64,000 nt of DNA, from contig JAPTJF010000213.1 of the NCBI GenBank assembly GCA_029339195.1, positions 37,316-101,315 of the forward strand, read 5' to 3'. Position 1 is the first letter of the stretch. The number at the start of each line of letters is the position of its first letter. The position numbers were made by a program, and so were the translations under genes. Under the pieces are notes generated by a model. It did no database searches, was not told where the DNA came from, and worked only from the letters and a program-made list of their open reading frames with translations. This document shows, one piece after another, positions 10,776 to 34,035 of this stretch. The DNA is from Micractinium sp. NFX-FRZ. Taxonomy: Eukaryota; Chlorophyta; Trebouxiophyceae; Chlorellales; Chlorellaceae.

Positions 10776-13700
10776 ATGGAGGCCGCCCTGGATCTGCTGC
10801 ATCCCGCCAGGTGAGCAAGCGTCATGCCGTAGAGCCTGGAGAGCCGGCGGCTTCAGGGGACGGGCGGGCAGGTTCACCGCTGCCGGTGGCGGGGTGGCAG
10901 CGGGACTGGTCCAGGCGTGTCGGGATACACGCAGTGGCGCTGCACCAAACCACCGGGACATTTACACCACATGCCTCGTGCTCGCCCTGTGTCTGGAGAT
11001 GCTGTAGCCTCCAGCCTCCCATCTTGCCTGGCGCCGGCCTGCAGCAGCAGGACCCACCCGCTTTGCCCTGCCCTCTGTTTGCAGGGAGCTGCTGGCAGGG
11101 GTGACGCTGGCAGAGTACTTGGCCACTCAGCCTCCCCGAACAGTGATGAGCATCACGGCGGGCGACATGCTAGGCCAGGTGAGAGAGCGGGTGAATGGGT
11201 GAGCGGATGAGGCTCGCTGGCTGGCCGACTTGCTGGCTGGCCAGCGGTCCCGACATGCACACATTGCAACACTTCATGCTCAACTGAGCATGTGCATGTA
11301 TGTGCAGAGACTGCCTGCCACCCTCCTTGACCATGCTCCAGTGCCCCTGCCCGCTTTACAGCCAGCTCTGCAACATGCGTGCTGCATCCACCCGTCTCTC
11401 GTCTTGCCCTGCCGCACTTGCCTTGCAACCCCGCAGCCCGCGCCCGCACCCACCTCTCCCAACCCTGTGCCTCCCTTCCTCCCAAAGCCAGGTGCTGCGC
11501 CATTTCGCCAGCGCCAGCCTGGTGGCAGCACCCTGCTTCAACGACGACCAGCGCACCTCCTACAGAGGCTTCCTTGACTTGCTAGACGTTGTGGCAGCTG
11601 TGGTGGAGGCAGCACGCGCAGGCGAGGGCGGCGGCAGCGCGCCCCCTTCACAACACCGAGCGCCTGCCAGTCTGCGGCACTACGCCGCCGCCGCAGCACG
11701 GGCGCTGGCGGAGCGGCCCGTCGGTGACATTCGGGCCAGCGCCAATGATGCTCAGCTGGTGTACCAGGCGCAGTTGGGGAGCACGCTGCTAGAGGCAAGC
11801 CCGGCGGTGCTGTGGTGTGCTGGGCTGTGCATTGCTGTGCTGTGTTGTGCTTTGCTGTGGTGCAGCTGGTGTAACAGGCGCAGCCGGGAGCGCGCTGCTG
11901 GAGGCAAGCCGGGCTGTGCTGTGCTGTGCTGCGGTGCGCTGTGCATTGCTGGTGCTGTGCTGTGCTCCTTGTCTGGCCTGCGCCGCAGCTGGCAGGCAGG
12001 GCGGCACTGCAACCCCAATTTACAAGTTCTCTGCCTGCCTGGTGTGCCTTGGGGTTTCGTGCACACTCCAACCGCGGTGGTGGTGGGGGAGGAAGGGGGC
12101 CAGTTCTGCTTGCCTGAGCACGTGAAGCCAAGGGCCTTCCCATCCCAACACTTGCCCACCAGCACGTGCGAAACAGGACCGCTTGCCTGCCCACCCGCTG
12201 TGCAGGTGGTGCGTGAGGGGTTTGCGCACCCAGTTGACCACCTGGCGTGCCACCGCCTGGCCGTCTTCCAGCCCAGCAGCGCTGACGTGGCAGGGGCGGG
12301 GGCCGACTGGGACGATTCCTGCCTGCAGGTCGGCTGCAGCCTCTTCTGGGCTGCTACCCACATGCGCGGCAGGCTTTCTGTCGGGCCGGCTGCTGCTGCG
12401 TCGGGAGGCGGGAGGCTTGGGTGATGCTGTCACCATCCATGGGTGGGAGCTGTCGGTGACCTAGCAGGTTGACGCACAGCACAGGTGGCAGCGCGTGGCT
12501 CGCAAGCCCCTCTCAGGTGCACAAGTGGTGCTGCCCCCTGCTGCAGCTGACCAACATTGTCAGCCAGTCCGACATCCTGCGCTTCTTGTGGAGGCACCAG
12601 GGGCGGCTGGGGCGGGCGCTGCTGGACTCCACGTTGGAGCAGGTGTGCTTGTGGGTGGGCGGGTGGGTGGTTTGTGTAACAGGTGGTTGTGTGCACAGGT
12701 GGGCGGGCAGACGGGCGAGGAGGGGTGGGTGGGACGGTGTGTGGGATGGGTAGTACGACAGGTCGTCATTGGCTGGACATATGCATGGGCACATGGTGTG
12801 CACGCGTGGTGCGGGTGTGGGTGAGTGGGGAGAGGCAGGGCGGGCCGGGGCGGACAACCATGTGCCCGTGGTAGCGCAGGGGGGTGGGTCAGTTGGGTAT
12901 GTGGGTAGTTGGATGCCCTCTGGAGCAGGCGAGGGGCACGGCTGGGGGAGAGGGTGCTGAGGGCAGCCGATAGCACAGCCCTGGGGCAGGGGGTGCCTGC
13001 AGCGGCAGCCAATGCCTCGCAACGGCAGCAGAGAGCACATGCGCCACCGGCAAGCCTTACGGACCACATGTCAGGCGCGGAGCGCTGGTATGTGCCATGC
13101 ATCGCTGCGCAGTGCACCGCCCCACCTTCACACCCCATGCACCTCCGCCGCTGCCCCTGCCCCTGTTCCCCCCCGCAGCTGGGGGTGCCAGAGAAGCGCG
13201 TGCTGTGCGTGCCCGCTGACATGGCAGTGATTGATGCGCTGGCGGGCATGGTGGACAGCCGGGTGCCCGGTGAGCTTGCAGGGGTGGCCGCTCCTTGATC
13301 AGGAGGGCTGTGGTTGGCCAGCAACTAGCGGGGCGCCTGCCACGCTGGCGGGCATGTGCACGCCTGTCAGCACTACCTGTGCGAGGGATGCCTTCTTGCC
13401 CTCTGCCCCTCCGCTGCCCTCACTTACATTCCTCTCTCTCCCCACCTTCCCCACCCCCGCCCCCATCCCACCCGCCCTCACAGCCGTGGCGGTGATCGAC
13501 TCTGTGGACAGCGGCCGCCTGGAGGGCAACCTGTCCATCTCCGACTTGAGGGGCCTGCACCCCAGCCATTTTGAGCAGCTGGCGCAGCCCGTGGGTGACT
13601 TCCTGCGCGACGGCTGGCACGACAGCCCCCGCTGGCAGCCCGCCAGCCCACGCGGCGGGCTGGCAGCAGAGTTTGGCATAAAGTCCCCAGAAGTGCTGCC

Positions 13701-13863
13701 CCACGCGCCGGCGCTGGTGGCGTGCACGCTGCGGTCGCGCTTTGGTGACGTGCTGCGCCAGCTGGCGGGGGGCCACCTGCACCGCCTGTTCGTGGTGGAC
13801 GGGGAGGGGCGCCCCGTGGGCGTTGTCAGCCTGACCGACATCCTGCGCCTGGTGGCAGGGTGA
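10776..13863 (+). CDS. CBS-domain protein of the SNF4/PV42 (AMPK-gamma-like) type
   Basis: Exons are 10776-10810, 11085-11178, 11492-11794, 12206-12328, 12547-12642, 13179-13269 and 13484-13863, giving 373 residues in frame throughout. CBS motifs are visible as HRLAVF ... LTNIVSQSDILRFL in the middle and HRLFVVDGEGRPVGVVSLTD at the C-terminus. AVIDALAGM and the GNLSISDLRGL segment lie between them and match the layout of plant PV42/CBSX and SNF4-type proteins. Such domains usually bind adenine nucleotides and regulate a kinase or another partner; which partner applies here cannot be told. The third exon ends with a GC donor (AGAG|GCAAGC). The donor of exon 4 (CAG|GTCGGC) is weak, and the following exon could start earlier, near 12518. 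A degraded copy of part of the last exon lies just after the stop. Confidence 0.82.
11754..11925 (+). repeat. Tandem duplication of an exon 3' end with its GC donor
   Basis: The last ~40 nt of exon 3 of the CBS gene plus the start of its intron (11754-11815) recur 110 bp downstream at 11864-11925. The copy has a TAA in the frame of the exon but keeps the AG|GCAAGC splice motif. Confidence 0.8.
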
Positions 13864-14334
13864 GCCGCCGCTGCTGCTGCGGGGGGTCTTGTGATTGGCG
13901 GGGTAGGCATCCTGCCACCAACCACAAGCAAGGGGCGCCCTGTGGGGGTGGTCAAGACATCCAGGGTGAGGTGTGCCCGCCCACACAAGCAAGCCGGCCT
14001 CTGTCTGACCGTTGCCTCTGCGCCAATCCTCAACTAGTGTAGCTTGAGCACCTCAGCCGGTGTCCCTCTATGCCTGTGTGCGCACTCTATACGTGTTCTT
14101 GTAGCTGTATCCATGTACCTGCTACAGTAGCTGTGCATGCTGTGACCCTCTTCGCAGTCCTGTGACCGCTCCCATCTTTCCCGGCCTCCTCCTACCTAAA
14201 TTTTTTCCTGCCTCGCTCAGCCTTGCTGACGTCCTGTGATGACGCGGGCGAGGTGCACTGGTTTGACTGTTTGATCGGCACAGGCAAATGCGGCGCATAT
14301 GCATGCACAGTGGGTCATCCCTGGTGTCTTGAAC

Positions 14335-14339
14335 TGTAA
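14335..14339 (+). terminator. Putative poly(A) signal TGTAA for the CBS gene
   Basis: TGTAA about 470 nt after the CBS-gene stop codon. Confidence 0.4.
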
Positions 14340-14612
14340 ACCATCATGGCAGCTGCCTGTCAGTTGAATCAGGCTGGTGCCAGCGAGCTGTGCAGCAGAG
14401 CGATGGCGGTGTGGGCGGTGGCGGTGGGTGGTGGGCGCACGGGTGAAGGGAGCGAGGGTTTTCTGGGTGCTGCGGTGTTCAGTGCATGTCGCTGGCCTGA
14501 TGTTTGAGTCGAGGTGGTGCAAGTGACGACGACACAGGCGCTGCCGTGCCGAATGTTTGCGGGATGTCTCGGACGGTTCAAGGGCCTGGAGTGGTACTGC
14601 CCGCTACCCAGT

Positions 14613-14676
14613 CAGCAAGAGTGGATTGCAAGCAGCAAGAGTGGATTGCATGTAAACCGCCTGGCGAGCGGTTTAC
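14613..14676. repeat. 18-bp direct repeat followed by a 9-bp stem hairpin
   Basis: CAGCAAGAGTGGATTGCA occurs at 14613-14630 and again at 14633-14650. It is followed by a perfect inverted repeat GTAAACCGC / GCGGTTTAC at 14652-14660 and 14668-14676 with a 7-nt loop. It lies about 300 bp upstream of the next start codon; function is unknown. Confidence 0.6.
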
Positions 14677-14975
14677 GTGCCTGATCCGCTCAGTCCGTGC
14701 GCAGCCACTCAGTGCCTGGTCGGCTCCCTGCCACACACGTGGCAGCCCTCACCTCGCCCGCAGGCTCAGGTGACGATCTCAGGCCGACCGACGCCTGGCG
14801 CAGGCCTGCTCTTGTTCTGAGTGCTGCCCTAATGTCGGCGCAGGGCCCTGGGCTTCTCTCCCACTGCCGTGCTCATCCCCCTGTCAATCCACTCCCACCG
14901 CTAACACCCCCGCTCCGCTGCCGCCCACGCGGGCAACCCAAGCCTGCTTCCCTTTGCAGCCAACCTCGCCCTACC

Positions 14976-15702
14976 ATGGCGCGCACCCCCCGCCGGCTGC
15001 TGCTGGCGGCATGCCTGGGAATGGCCCTCCTGGCGACCATGCCCGGCCGCGGTGCCGTCGCCCAAGCTCAGGCTCAAGCGCAAGCTGCAGCTTCCGCCTC
15101 TGCATCAGGCCCCACACCAGCCCCGGCCCCAGCCCCAGCCCCCACACCAGTCCCGGCCCCAGCTCCAGCCCCCACTCCAAGCGGGTGTGGCGGCGAGGGC
15201 CAGAAGTGCTGTGGCGGCGGCTCATCACTCACCTGCCAAGGTTGGTGAAGAGCCCGTAGGGCATGAGAGGATGAATCCACCCTGCGTCGCCTCAAATAAC
15301 TCAACAACAAAGTAGCCTGGCAAGCCATCCTGCACCCCATGCCCCCCATGCCCTGTGAGGCAGGCGACCTCTTCTGCGACGCCCCCCGCTGTGCTGTCGA
15401 AGTCTCCAAGTGCTGGCGCCTGCCCGCATACCCCGCCGAGTGTGGCGTCCTGGGTGGGTAGTGTGCAAGCTTGCTCCGCTGAGCCCTGCTGCTGGGCGTG
15501 GCCAGCTGGGGACAAGCGCTGCCAGGGTGGACAGATAGCCAGTAAACTGCAACCCATGCAACTCACACTAGGGCCGTCACAACGTGCTCTCCCACAAATG
15601 CCTGCAGGCAAGCCCTGCTGCCCCCTGTTCAAGTGCACCGACGGCGCACGCTGGCCAAAGAACTACCCGACAGGCACGCTGTGGTTTGCATGCTATTCGT
15701 GA
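14976..15702 (+). CDS. Small secreted Ala/Pro-rich, disulfide-rich protein
   Basis: Exons are 14976-15240, 15364-15453 and 15608-15702, giving about 149 residues. A signal peptide (LLLAACLGMALLATM) is followed by an Ala/Gln/Ser segment and a (PAPA)n linker of the kind O-glycosylated in algal wall proteins. The C-terminal domain has two copies of a CG-x2-G-x2-CC-x4-8-C motif (CGGEGQKCCGGG... and CGVLGKPCCPLFKC), a knottin-like spacing. It is probably extracellular with many disulfides. An alternative ending is possible: a GC donor at about 15672 (ACAG|GCACGC) joins in frame to an exon at about 16006-16115 that adds further Cys residues and ends in TPAK. TGTAA motifs exist for both endings. No enzymatic function is recognised. 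Confidence 0.7.
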
Positions 15703-15936
15703 GCTGTCGTGGACGTGCTGCGCTGCGCTGTGCTGTGCTGTTCTGTGCTGGGCACCTGAGCAACACTCACGCCTATTGTCAATCCGTGCCTGCGCCCCTG
15801 CCTAGATACCACTGCAGGACGCAATGAGGGCCTCTTTTTGGCAGTGCACCCCACACTACTCAGGCACACATCGGTCCCCTCCCACCACATGCTGTCCCGT
15901 TCCAACCCATGAGTCCTGCTGGCTACGTACCCTGAA

Positions 15937-15941
15937 TGTAA
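15937..15941 (+). terminator. Putative proximal poly(A) signal TGTAA
   Basis: It lies 235 nt after the TGA at 15700-15702 and would serve the short form of the disulfide-rich protein gene. Confidence 0.45.
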
Positions 15942-16466
15942 TAAGTGATTGATCGATTGATTGACGTGCACTGTTCCTGCCCCACCTGTGCGCTCTGCCC
16001 AGCAGGCGGCTCCATCTATGACGGCTTTGCTTGCAAGCAGGAGGGGGCCACGTGCGACTACGGCTCAGATTCCTCCAAGGGCTGGACCTCCACATCCTGC
16101 ACCCCAGCAAAGTGATGGGAAGCCGCCCAGAGTGCCAGCAAAGGGAGCGTGCCGCGCTTGGGCTGTTCTGAAGGAAGCCTCCCGGCCTGGCTTGTGCGGC
16201 CACAGTAGCGATCCCAAATGGACGTTTCAACTTCAAATCAACAGCTTGCTATGCTGTTCTGGCAACCCGCCCTTGTTTTGGCTTCCAAAGAGCCCTCCAC
16301 CACGCCAGCCCTGCCAATTTTCAAGCTGCACAGATCTTCCCATCCCCACCGCCAATGACGCTTGCTCGCCCCAATTCCCCTACTCGGGCCCACAGGTGCC
16401 CCTCTGCACAGAAGAGTCCTGATCTGAAATTGACATGTGACGTGTCACTAGTCGTTTTTCTTCTAT

Positions 16467-16471
16467 TGTAA
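16467..16471 (+). terminator. Putative distal poly(A) signal TGTAA
   Basis: It lies about 350 nt after the alternative stop at 16113-16115 and would serve the extended form of the disulfide-rich protein gene. Confidence 0.35.
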
Positions 16472-16765
16472 GATCTTCAAACTTTCCGCTCCCAGGTATG
16501 CCAGCCGGGGGCGCCTGCCCATCTCCCGCCAACCTCAGCTGGCCTGCCTGTGTGCGCACTCGCATGCACAGGCCCAGGGAGCAGCCAGGCAACGTGCAGC
16601 AAGGTACAGCGGGAGAGCGCGGTGCAGAGGCAGCAATCCTGCAACCCAAACCCTCTCACGGCGCCGACGGGCACGGGCGGCAGCGCCGGTTTGCTCAATG
16701 GATGGCCTGCCCTGTGGCAACTGCTGCCCATGACAGCTCAAATTGATCACTGGCACGTGCCCTCA

Positions 16766-16770
16766 TTACA
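16766..16770 (-). terminator. Putative poly(A) signal TGTAA
   Basis: Minus-strand TGTAA about 90 nt beyond the stop of the bacterial-PH-like gene. Confidence 0.5.
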
Positions 16771-16858
16771 GGCAATCATCCATATTCAATCAACCAATCA
16801 ATTGCAATGATTCAATTCGTTCGAAAAAAACTAGTCCCGGGCAGCAGCCTGCTGACCC

Positions 16859-18705
16859 TCACTGGAGCTTGCCCTGCACATAGTCCACAATCTCCTGCAG
16901 GCGCTCACATGAGGGGGCAGGGGCAGGGGCAACAGTTTTTTAACCTCTTATATGGTTGAAAGGGCAAGCAGCGGTGCAGCTGCTCGGGCTGGGCAGCAGC
17001 GCAGTCGTCCCCGCACCCCTGAACTCGCCCACCCACCCCATCCAGGCGCCCGCCCACCAGCCAGTCTAGCAAGGTGCCTGCCCACCGGATAGCTGCCCCA
17101 GCCCAGCCAGAGGCAGGTCACCCTCCACCACTCACCCAACCACGTAACCCAACCCATCCGTCGGCCTCTCCCCCCGCCAGTTATCCACTCACTCACCCCC
17201 ACCTAACCCACCCCATCAGCCTGTTTGGCCACCTCCACCAGCCGGCCACCAGCGCACCCACCTGGTGGCGCTCCAGCCCAGCCAGGGGCAGGCGGCTGCC
17301 GTCCTTCAGAAAGAACACCACATCTGCAGGGGTGTGTGCACGGCGATTGAGGCATAGCGGGGTGATGCCAGCAGGTGGGGAAGCAGCAGATGGGGGAGGT
17401 GGGGAGGCAGGGGGCGGTGCACAGGCAGCTGCCAACAGCTGGGCAGGGCAGGGCAGGGGGCGGCCTGTTGAGGGGGAGGGGCGGCAGCGGGTGCCCACCC
17501 ACCTCCCCACAGGCCAAAGGCACGCGGTGCGCTGCGAATCTCCTTGATCTTGCTGTACTCAACCTGCACGTGAGAAGGGGTGGGTGTGTGACATGGCAGC
17601 AGTGTGTTGCATGCTGGGTTCCCAGGACGATGCAACGCAGAACCTGCACGAAGTAGCCCCACAGCAGCAGCCACAACTATCCCCACAACCAATGGCCTGC
17701 GCTCCTTTCGACTCCCAGCCCTCCGCCCCCTAGACCCCTCGCCCTGCAGCCCGCTGCAGCCTGCGGCTGCCCCTCCTGCCCCGCTGCGCCCTCCGCCGCC
17801 CCTCTCACCTGCACCTCCCGCTTCAGCACCGGCGAGTTGGTGGCCACCACCAAGCGCTTGTTTGTGAACTTGTAGGACACCCAGAGCCGCCGCCCAATGG
17901 AGGCGATCGTGAGCGGCTGCAAGCAGGGATGGGCGGGCAGGACACGGAGGGGCGGGGCGGAGCGGGGTGGGGTGGGGTGGGGTGGAAGTGGCAGGTGAGC
18001 GGCGGTTACGGCGCGCCATGGCAGGGGCCGAGCCCAATCACGCCAAGTGCCAAGACTCCTGCTGCATCACTTCTTTTCCCTTGGTGCGTGTTGCCCTGAA
18101 CATGACCCTGTCCCACCCACCAGGCAGATCAGGGTGGCCCCCAGCGCCAGCGACAGCGCCAGCTCAGCATTGCTCCCGCTGCCTGCAGCAGCGGACAGGC
18201 GGTGGCCTCAAGCGGTGGCCTAGCAGGGCTGCAACAGTGACGAGGTTGGGGAAGCAGCAGGCTAGATGGCAGCTGTCTAACTTAATCAAGCAATTTTCAG
18301 GCCTGCAGTGTGTCGCCACCTCACCCTCGTAGAACACCGTCTCAGGCTCTGCTTCCGCAGTGCTGCTGGCTGCGGCAGGCTCAGGTGCGGCCTCAGCCTC
18401 TGCACAGCACCAGCAAGAGAAACCATAAAGGAGAAGAGTCAATGACAACTTGATCCTTGAGGCCTGCAAGGAGAGCACATTGCCACGCCTGGCGCTGCCG
18501 CAGAGCGGGAGGGACGGTGCAAAAGGCGCCACCAAGCCCCACCTGCCCGGTGCCGCCAATGCGCCAGGCTTGCGGCACGCCGCGCTGCTGCTGCATGTTG
18601 CTGTGGCTGCACGGGCGCAAAGCGCCGCACGGCACGACCCGCTGGCCGGGCCACCGCAGCAGCCGGCGCGGTGGCCGCAACTCGCACTGCAGCAGTGTGG
18701 TTCAT
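16859..18705 (-). CDS. Plastid-targeted membrane protein with a bacterial-PH (DUF304-like) domain
   Basis: Exons are 18543-18705, 18325-18399, 18121-18182, 17809-17916, 17503-17563, 17262-17323 and 16859-16894, giving 188 residues with every junction in frame. The first ~55 residues are Ala/Arg/Ser-rich without acidic residues, like a chloroplast transit peptide, and are followed by an acidic Ala/Glu/Pro stretch. One hydrophobic span (ELALSLALGATLICL) precedes a compact domain: WVSYKFTNKRLVV, SPVLKREVQVEYSKIKEI, GLWGDVVFFLKDGSRLPL, GLERHQEIVDYV. The order TNKRL / VEYSKI / GDVVF-KDG / terminal helix fits the bacterial PH fold of the DUF304 (bPH_2) class, recognised by pattern only. Partner and function are unknown. 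It is divergent from the 93-residue protein gene at 19226. Confidence 0.78.
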
Positions 18706-19225
18706 GACTTTGTGGATGCGGATAGATCAATGGACGGAACAGCGCCCGCACAGATGATGAGCAGGCAGGTGGCGCCGTGCGCAGCAGGACGCGGCGCAGC
18801 GGTGGCGGCATAGGAGCAGGGCTGCCGGTGCCTGCCATAGCTCACATTGACAATACGCAGCCATACGGAATGAATCATGTGCAGTTGAAGAGGCCAAGGG
18901 TGCCAGGCTTTGGCGAGCGATATGCGGAGCGCGACTGCGACACGGGGTGTGCTTGCTGCCCTGCCGAGCCCCTTGCGTCTGGCCGCTTCATGCCCTTGCA
19001 CATGGCATCTATTTTTAATTACTGCCTCACAATTGGAGGCACATTGGGGACTGAGAGGCTGTGCCAGCCGCGCCCAAAACCTTGGCGCCACCCGGCTCAG
19101 CAGCGCTGCCCGGCTGGCGGCGGCACACTTTGGGCAGGGCATGATGCAGCCTCGCATACCCGGCGGCCTTCTGATTTGAGTGCCGCACTCAGCGCTTTGC
19201 GGGGTGCCGCTGAAGGCTCGTTGCT
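18706..19225. other. Divergent intergenic region
   Basis: This is the 520 bp between the start codons of the minus-strand bacterial-PH-like gene and the plus-strand small membrane protein gene. No exon or clear core-promoter motif was seen. Confidence 0.5.
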
Positions 19226-19961
19226 ATGACCACCATACTGAAGCAAACGAGGCGGACGGGGTTTCTCGCGGGCGTGGGGGCGGCAGCGGCGCTATACGTC
19301 TACAGCAAGGTGCGGGGTCTCGCCCGAGCGCAGGGTCGGGCCGCCATGTGCAGGGGCGGTCGCAGTGGCGGTGGCCGCGGTGGCAGCGGGCAAGACCAGT
19401 GGCCGCGTCCTTGACCAGCGCCACCGCTCATTCTCCCTCTGGCCTGCCCCGCAGACGTACTTCAGGCATGTGACTGAGGAGCTTGCAGAGCAGCTGCCGG
19501 GCGGCATGCCACGGCCGGCGGCGCCGCCGGCACAGGTGCGAGCGCGCCTCGAGGGCATGGGGGCGGCAGGCGCTGAACGGCACGCTGGGGGTTTTGCACC
19601 CTGTCTACAGCTTCGCACACATGTACTCCTGTTGGCCTCATGCTTCACCACCACCATTCTGTGCAAACATATTCCATTTGGCTCTCTTGCTGCCTGCAGG
19701 CCCCAGAGCCAGTGTTTGGCGCAGCAGCACGCGCGTGGGTTGTGCGGCGATGGAACGAGGTGCGTGCGCAGCGGCACGTGGCCTTCATGCACCCCTGGGG
19801 AAGCGAGAACTGTGCATGGGGTGACACCCAGACACTGATGCCCACATGCACTGGACAGTCTGACCACGGTGCCACCCTGCTGCCTGCCCTGTCCTGCCCT
19901 GCAGGGTGTGGATGCAACGTTCAAGCCGGTGGTCGAGGCGCTGGCACGGCGGAACCTGTGA
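19226..19961 (+). CDS. Small single-span membrane protein, 93 residues, unrecognised
   Basis: Exons are 19226-19309, 19455-19535, 19700-19759 and 19905-19961; all are phase 0 and codon use is strongly GC-ending. An N-terminal basic stretch (KQTRRTG) is followed by one hydrophobic helix (FLAGVGAAAALYVYS) and a soluble part with the motifs TYFRHVTEEL, AWVVRRWNEGVD and ALARRNL. Size and layout (short N-terminus, one membrane span, C-terminal WN-G-V/I motif) recall small mitochondrial inner-membrane subunits such as MIC12/MIC13, but this is only a guess and no family assignment is claimed. GT donors and AG acceptors are canonical at all three introns. Confidence 0.65.
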
Positions 19962-20356
19962 CTGTAAGCGCCTGCCCATGATGCCCTGCAACACTGCACA
20001 GACCCCAATGGCGCTCAGATGTACCTATGCAACCCCTCCTGTACCACCCTGCTAATGCTTCCCTGTCACTGCTTTGCTCTCTCTTTGCTGCCGTCCTGCT
20101 GACCACTCTCCGCTGCTGTAAGTGCCGTACCATTAGCGCTGTATCCTCAATGAATGCCTGGAGGCCAGGAACATAAATTGAGTGAGAACAGGGCTCACAG
20201 AAGCAGCATCCGCACGGTGTGCTGTTCTGTGCCGCACGTCGGGCAGCGGGCGCCAGCTCAGCAGCGCCCCACCCAGATGGGTTGACACCATGCATTGCGA
20301 TCACGGTTGGCATAAGCGTGTTGGTTGGCATGGAATTGTGAGGTTGCTGTTGCAGA
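19962..20356. other. Short intergenic region before the leucyl-tRNA synthetase gene
   Basis: This is 395 bp between two plus-strand genes. No exon was seen. It carries TGTAA motifs at 19963-19967 and 20117-20121. Confidence 0.5.
20117..20121 (+). terminator. Putative poly(A) signal TGTAA
   Basis: It lies 156 nt after the stop of the small membrane protein gene. Another TGTAA at 19963 is probably too close to the stop to be used. Confidence 0.4.
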
Positions 20357-28648
<8,292 letters not shown>

Positions 28649-29273
28649 ATCAGTGGCCAATTGGTGATGGAAACGACATAGAACACGTCCTGCCGAGAGC
28701 ACCGCCATCGCGGTGCTCGCATTGGAGCACCCAGCACTATGGCGGCATGCGGGCCACCGTGGCGCCGCCACCGCTGCTTCATGCCAGCACTGCTATGCAG
28801 AAGCACTCTTGATTTTATACCGCACTGTAAGCTTCAGAACCGCTGCAAAGCATGCAGGGGAAGGGTGCAGACTTTGTTCACCTGCGCCGCGCAACTGGGC
28901 GCAGGCGGCGGGAGAGTGGGCTAGGAGGTTTACTCTCCTCCCGTTTCGCTTCCTTAATCTTGTTCGATCCTTGGCATTTCATCTCGCTACAAGGACGATA
29001 TTTTGCGCCCGCAAGGCAGATTTTCACTTCTACAGAATCGGCCAGCAGGGCGGTCCGAGCGGGTCAACCTGGGCCGAAGCCGCCCTCTCACACTTGTTCC
29101 CCAAGCCTCCCACCGCCGTCTCACACCGCCAGATCGCCGCCTGCAGCTGCAGCTTTGGGCAACCCTACCAGCCTTTGGTGATCCGAGCCCTCCTGTGGCG
29201 AATATCGTCCCACCCCCGTTGCCAGTCGCCTGGTAAACCTCGCACAAAGCTCTTCACTACGCAAGCAAGAAGC
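28649..29273. other. Intergenic between leucyl-tRNA synthetase and GapC genes
   Basis: No additional exon was identified. The downstream half is less GC-rich and pyrimidine-patterned, as expected for a promoter and 5' UTR of the GapC gene. Confidence 0.5.
28826..28830 (+). terminator. Poly(A) signal TGTAA for the leucyl-tRNA synthetase gene
   Basis: It lies 178 nt after the stop codon, with a T-rich stretch just upstream. Confidence 0.5.
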
Positions 29274-33180
<3,907 letters not shown>

Positions 33181-34035
33181 ACTGTTTACACGACTCCCAG
33201 CCACCAGAGGCTCTGTGTTGAATGTTGCTCCCAACCCACGCATGAGCACTACGAAACGAACGCACTCGCCCAACCGAACAAATCGCACCCTCCCAATGCC
33301 TCCCCCACCCCGCCCTCCCTTCCTCGCTTCCCGATCTCCCCTTTACCAGTGGCCTCTGTCCCTTCTCCCCACACGCACTTGCTGCCCCAATGTCTTCATG
33401 CACCCACGGTCAAACCATGTGCTTCCTCCCTCGGCCCCTCCCCCACGACATACACATAGATAGATACCCCTCCCTCCTGGGGCCTCTTGAGGCACACCCT
33501 CCCCCCACAGTGTGCATGCCCCTTTGTCCTTAGCCACATGGCCGGCTCCCAAGCCATCTTCTTTTGCACTGGCCCCCCCCCCCCCCCACCCTGCAGCTGC
33601 TTGCCGAGGCAGTGTGTTGTGTCAACGTACTGTACCGTACTGTAATGTAGGCTTGTGCATTGAACAACTCTTGGGGAGGGGTAGTGGAGCAAGATAGTGG
33701 GCGGGGGAGGCGGGGAGTTGGCTGGGTGTGCAGGCAGGGTGTGCACGCAAGTGTGTGAGGCAGAAGGGAAGCGGCAGCAGCAACGGCAAATAACTGAGGC
33801 AGGACAACAGCACACGAGGAAGCAAATCAACATGGAAAAGTGTATGGCACAGGAAAAGAGCAAGGGCAGTCCGCGGAGTTGCCAGTTGAGCGTGGGAAGG
33901 CTGGGGTCCCCGCGAGGCCGTGCAGCAGAGCAGGCCGTGCAGGGCCGGGTGCGGCGGCAGCACCAACGTGCCGCCATGTCAGCGCAATGCCAGCGCCAGG
34001 TCATCAGCGCCGCCACGTCAGCACCACCGCCAAGG
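33181..34035. other. 3' regions of the convergent GapC and VPS25 genes
   Basis: No further coding segment is supported. It contains a C-only tract near 33574-33588 and a TGTAA at 33641-33645. Confidence 0.55.
33641..33645 (+). terminator. Poly(A) signal TGTAA for GapC
   Basis: It lies about 460 nt after the GapC stop, in a locally AT-richer GTACTGTAATGTAG context. Confidence 0.5.

Larger units (their letters stand above)
13864..14975. other. Intergenic: 3' UTR of the CBS gene and 5' flank of the small disulfide-rich gene
   Basis: No further exon was found. The start of the interval (about 13905-13970) contains a degenerate copy of the final CBS exon, with GRPVGVV still readable. A direct repeat and a small hairpin are described separately. 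Confidence 0.6.
16116..16858. other. Intergenic between convergent genes
   Basis: No supported exon. It contains the 3' regions of the plus-strand disulfide-rich protein gene and of the minus-strand bacterial-PH-like gene. A reading frame at about 16300-16420 with several Cys codons was considered as a further 3' exon but has no clear acceptor. Confidence 0.5.

Noticed and set aside
11300..12424. Uninterrupted plus-strand frame of 374 codons in the CBS gene
   Set aside because: It runs through two introns; the intron parts read as Cys/Leu/Val-rich junk derived from TGCTGTGCTG repeats. The spliced model restores the CBS motifs.
33574..33588. C-only tracts near 33097-33110 and 33574-33588 as regulatory elements
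   Set aside because: The first is simply the pyrimidine tract of an acceptor. The second lies in a 3' region with no supporting context.
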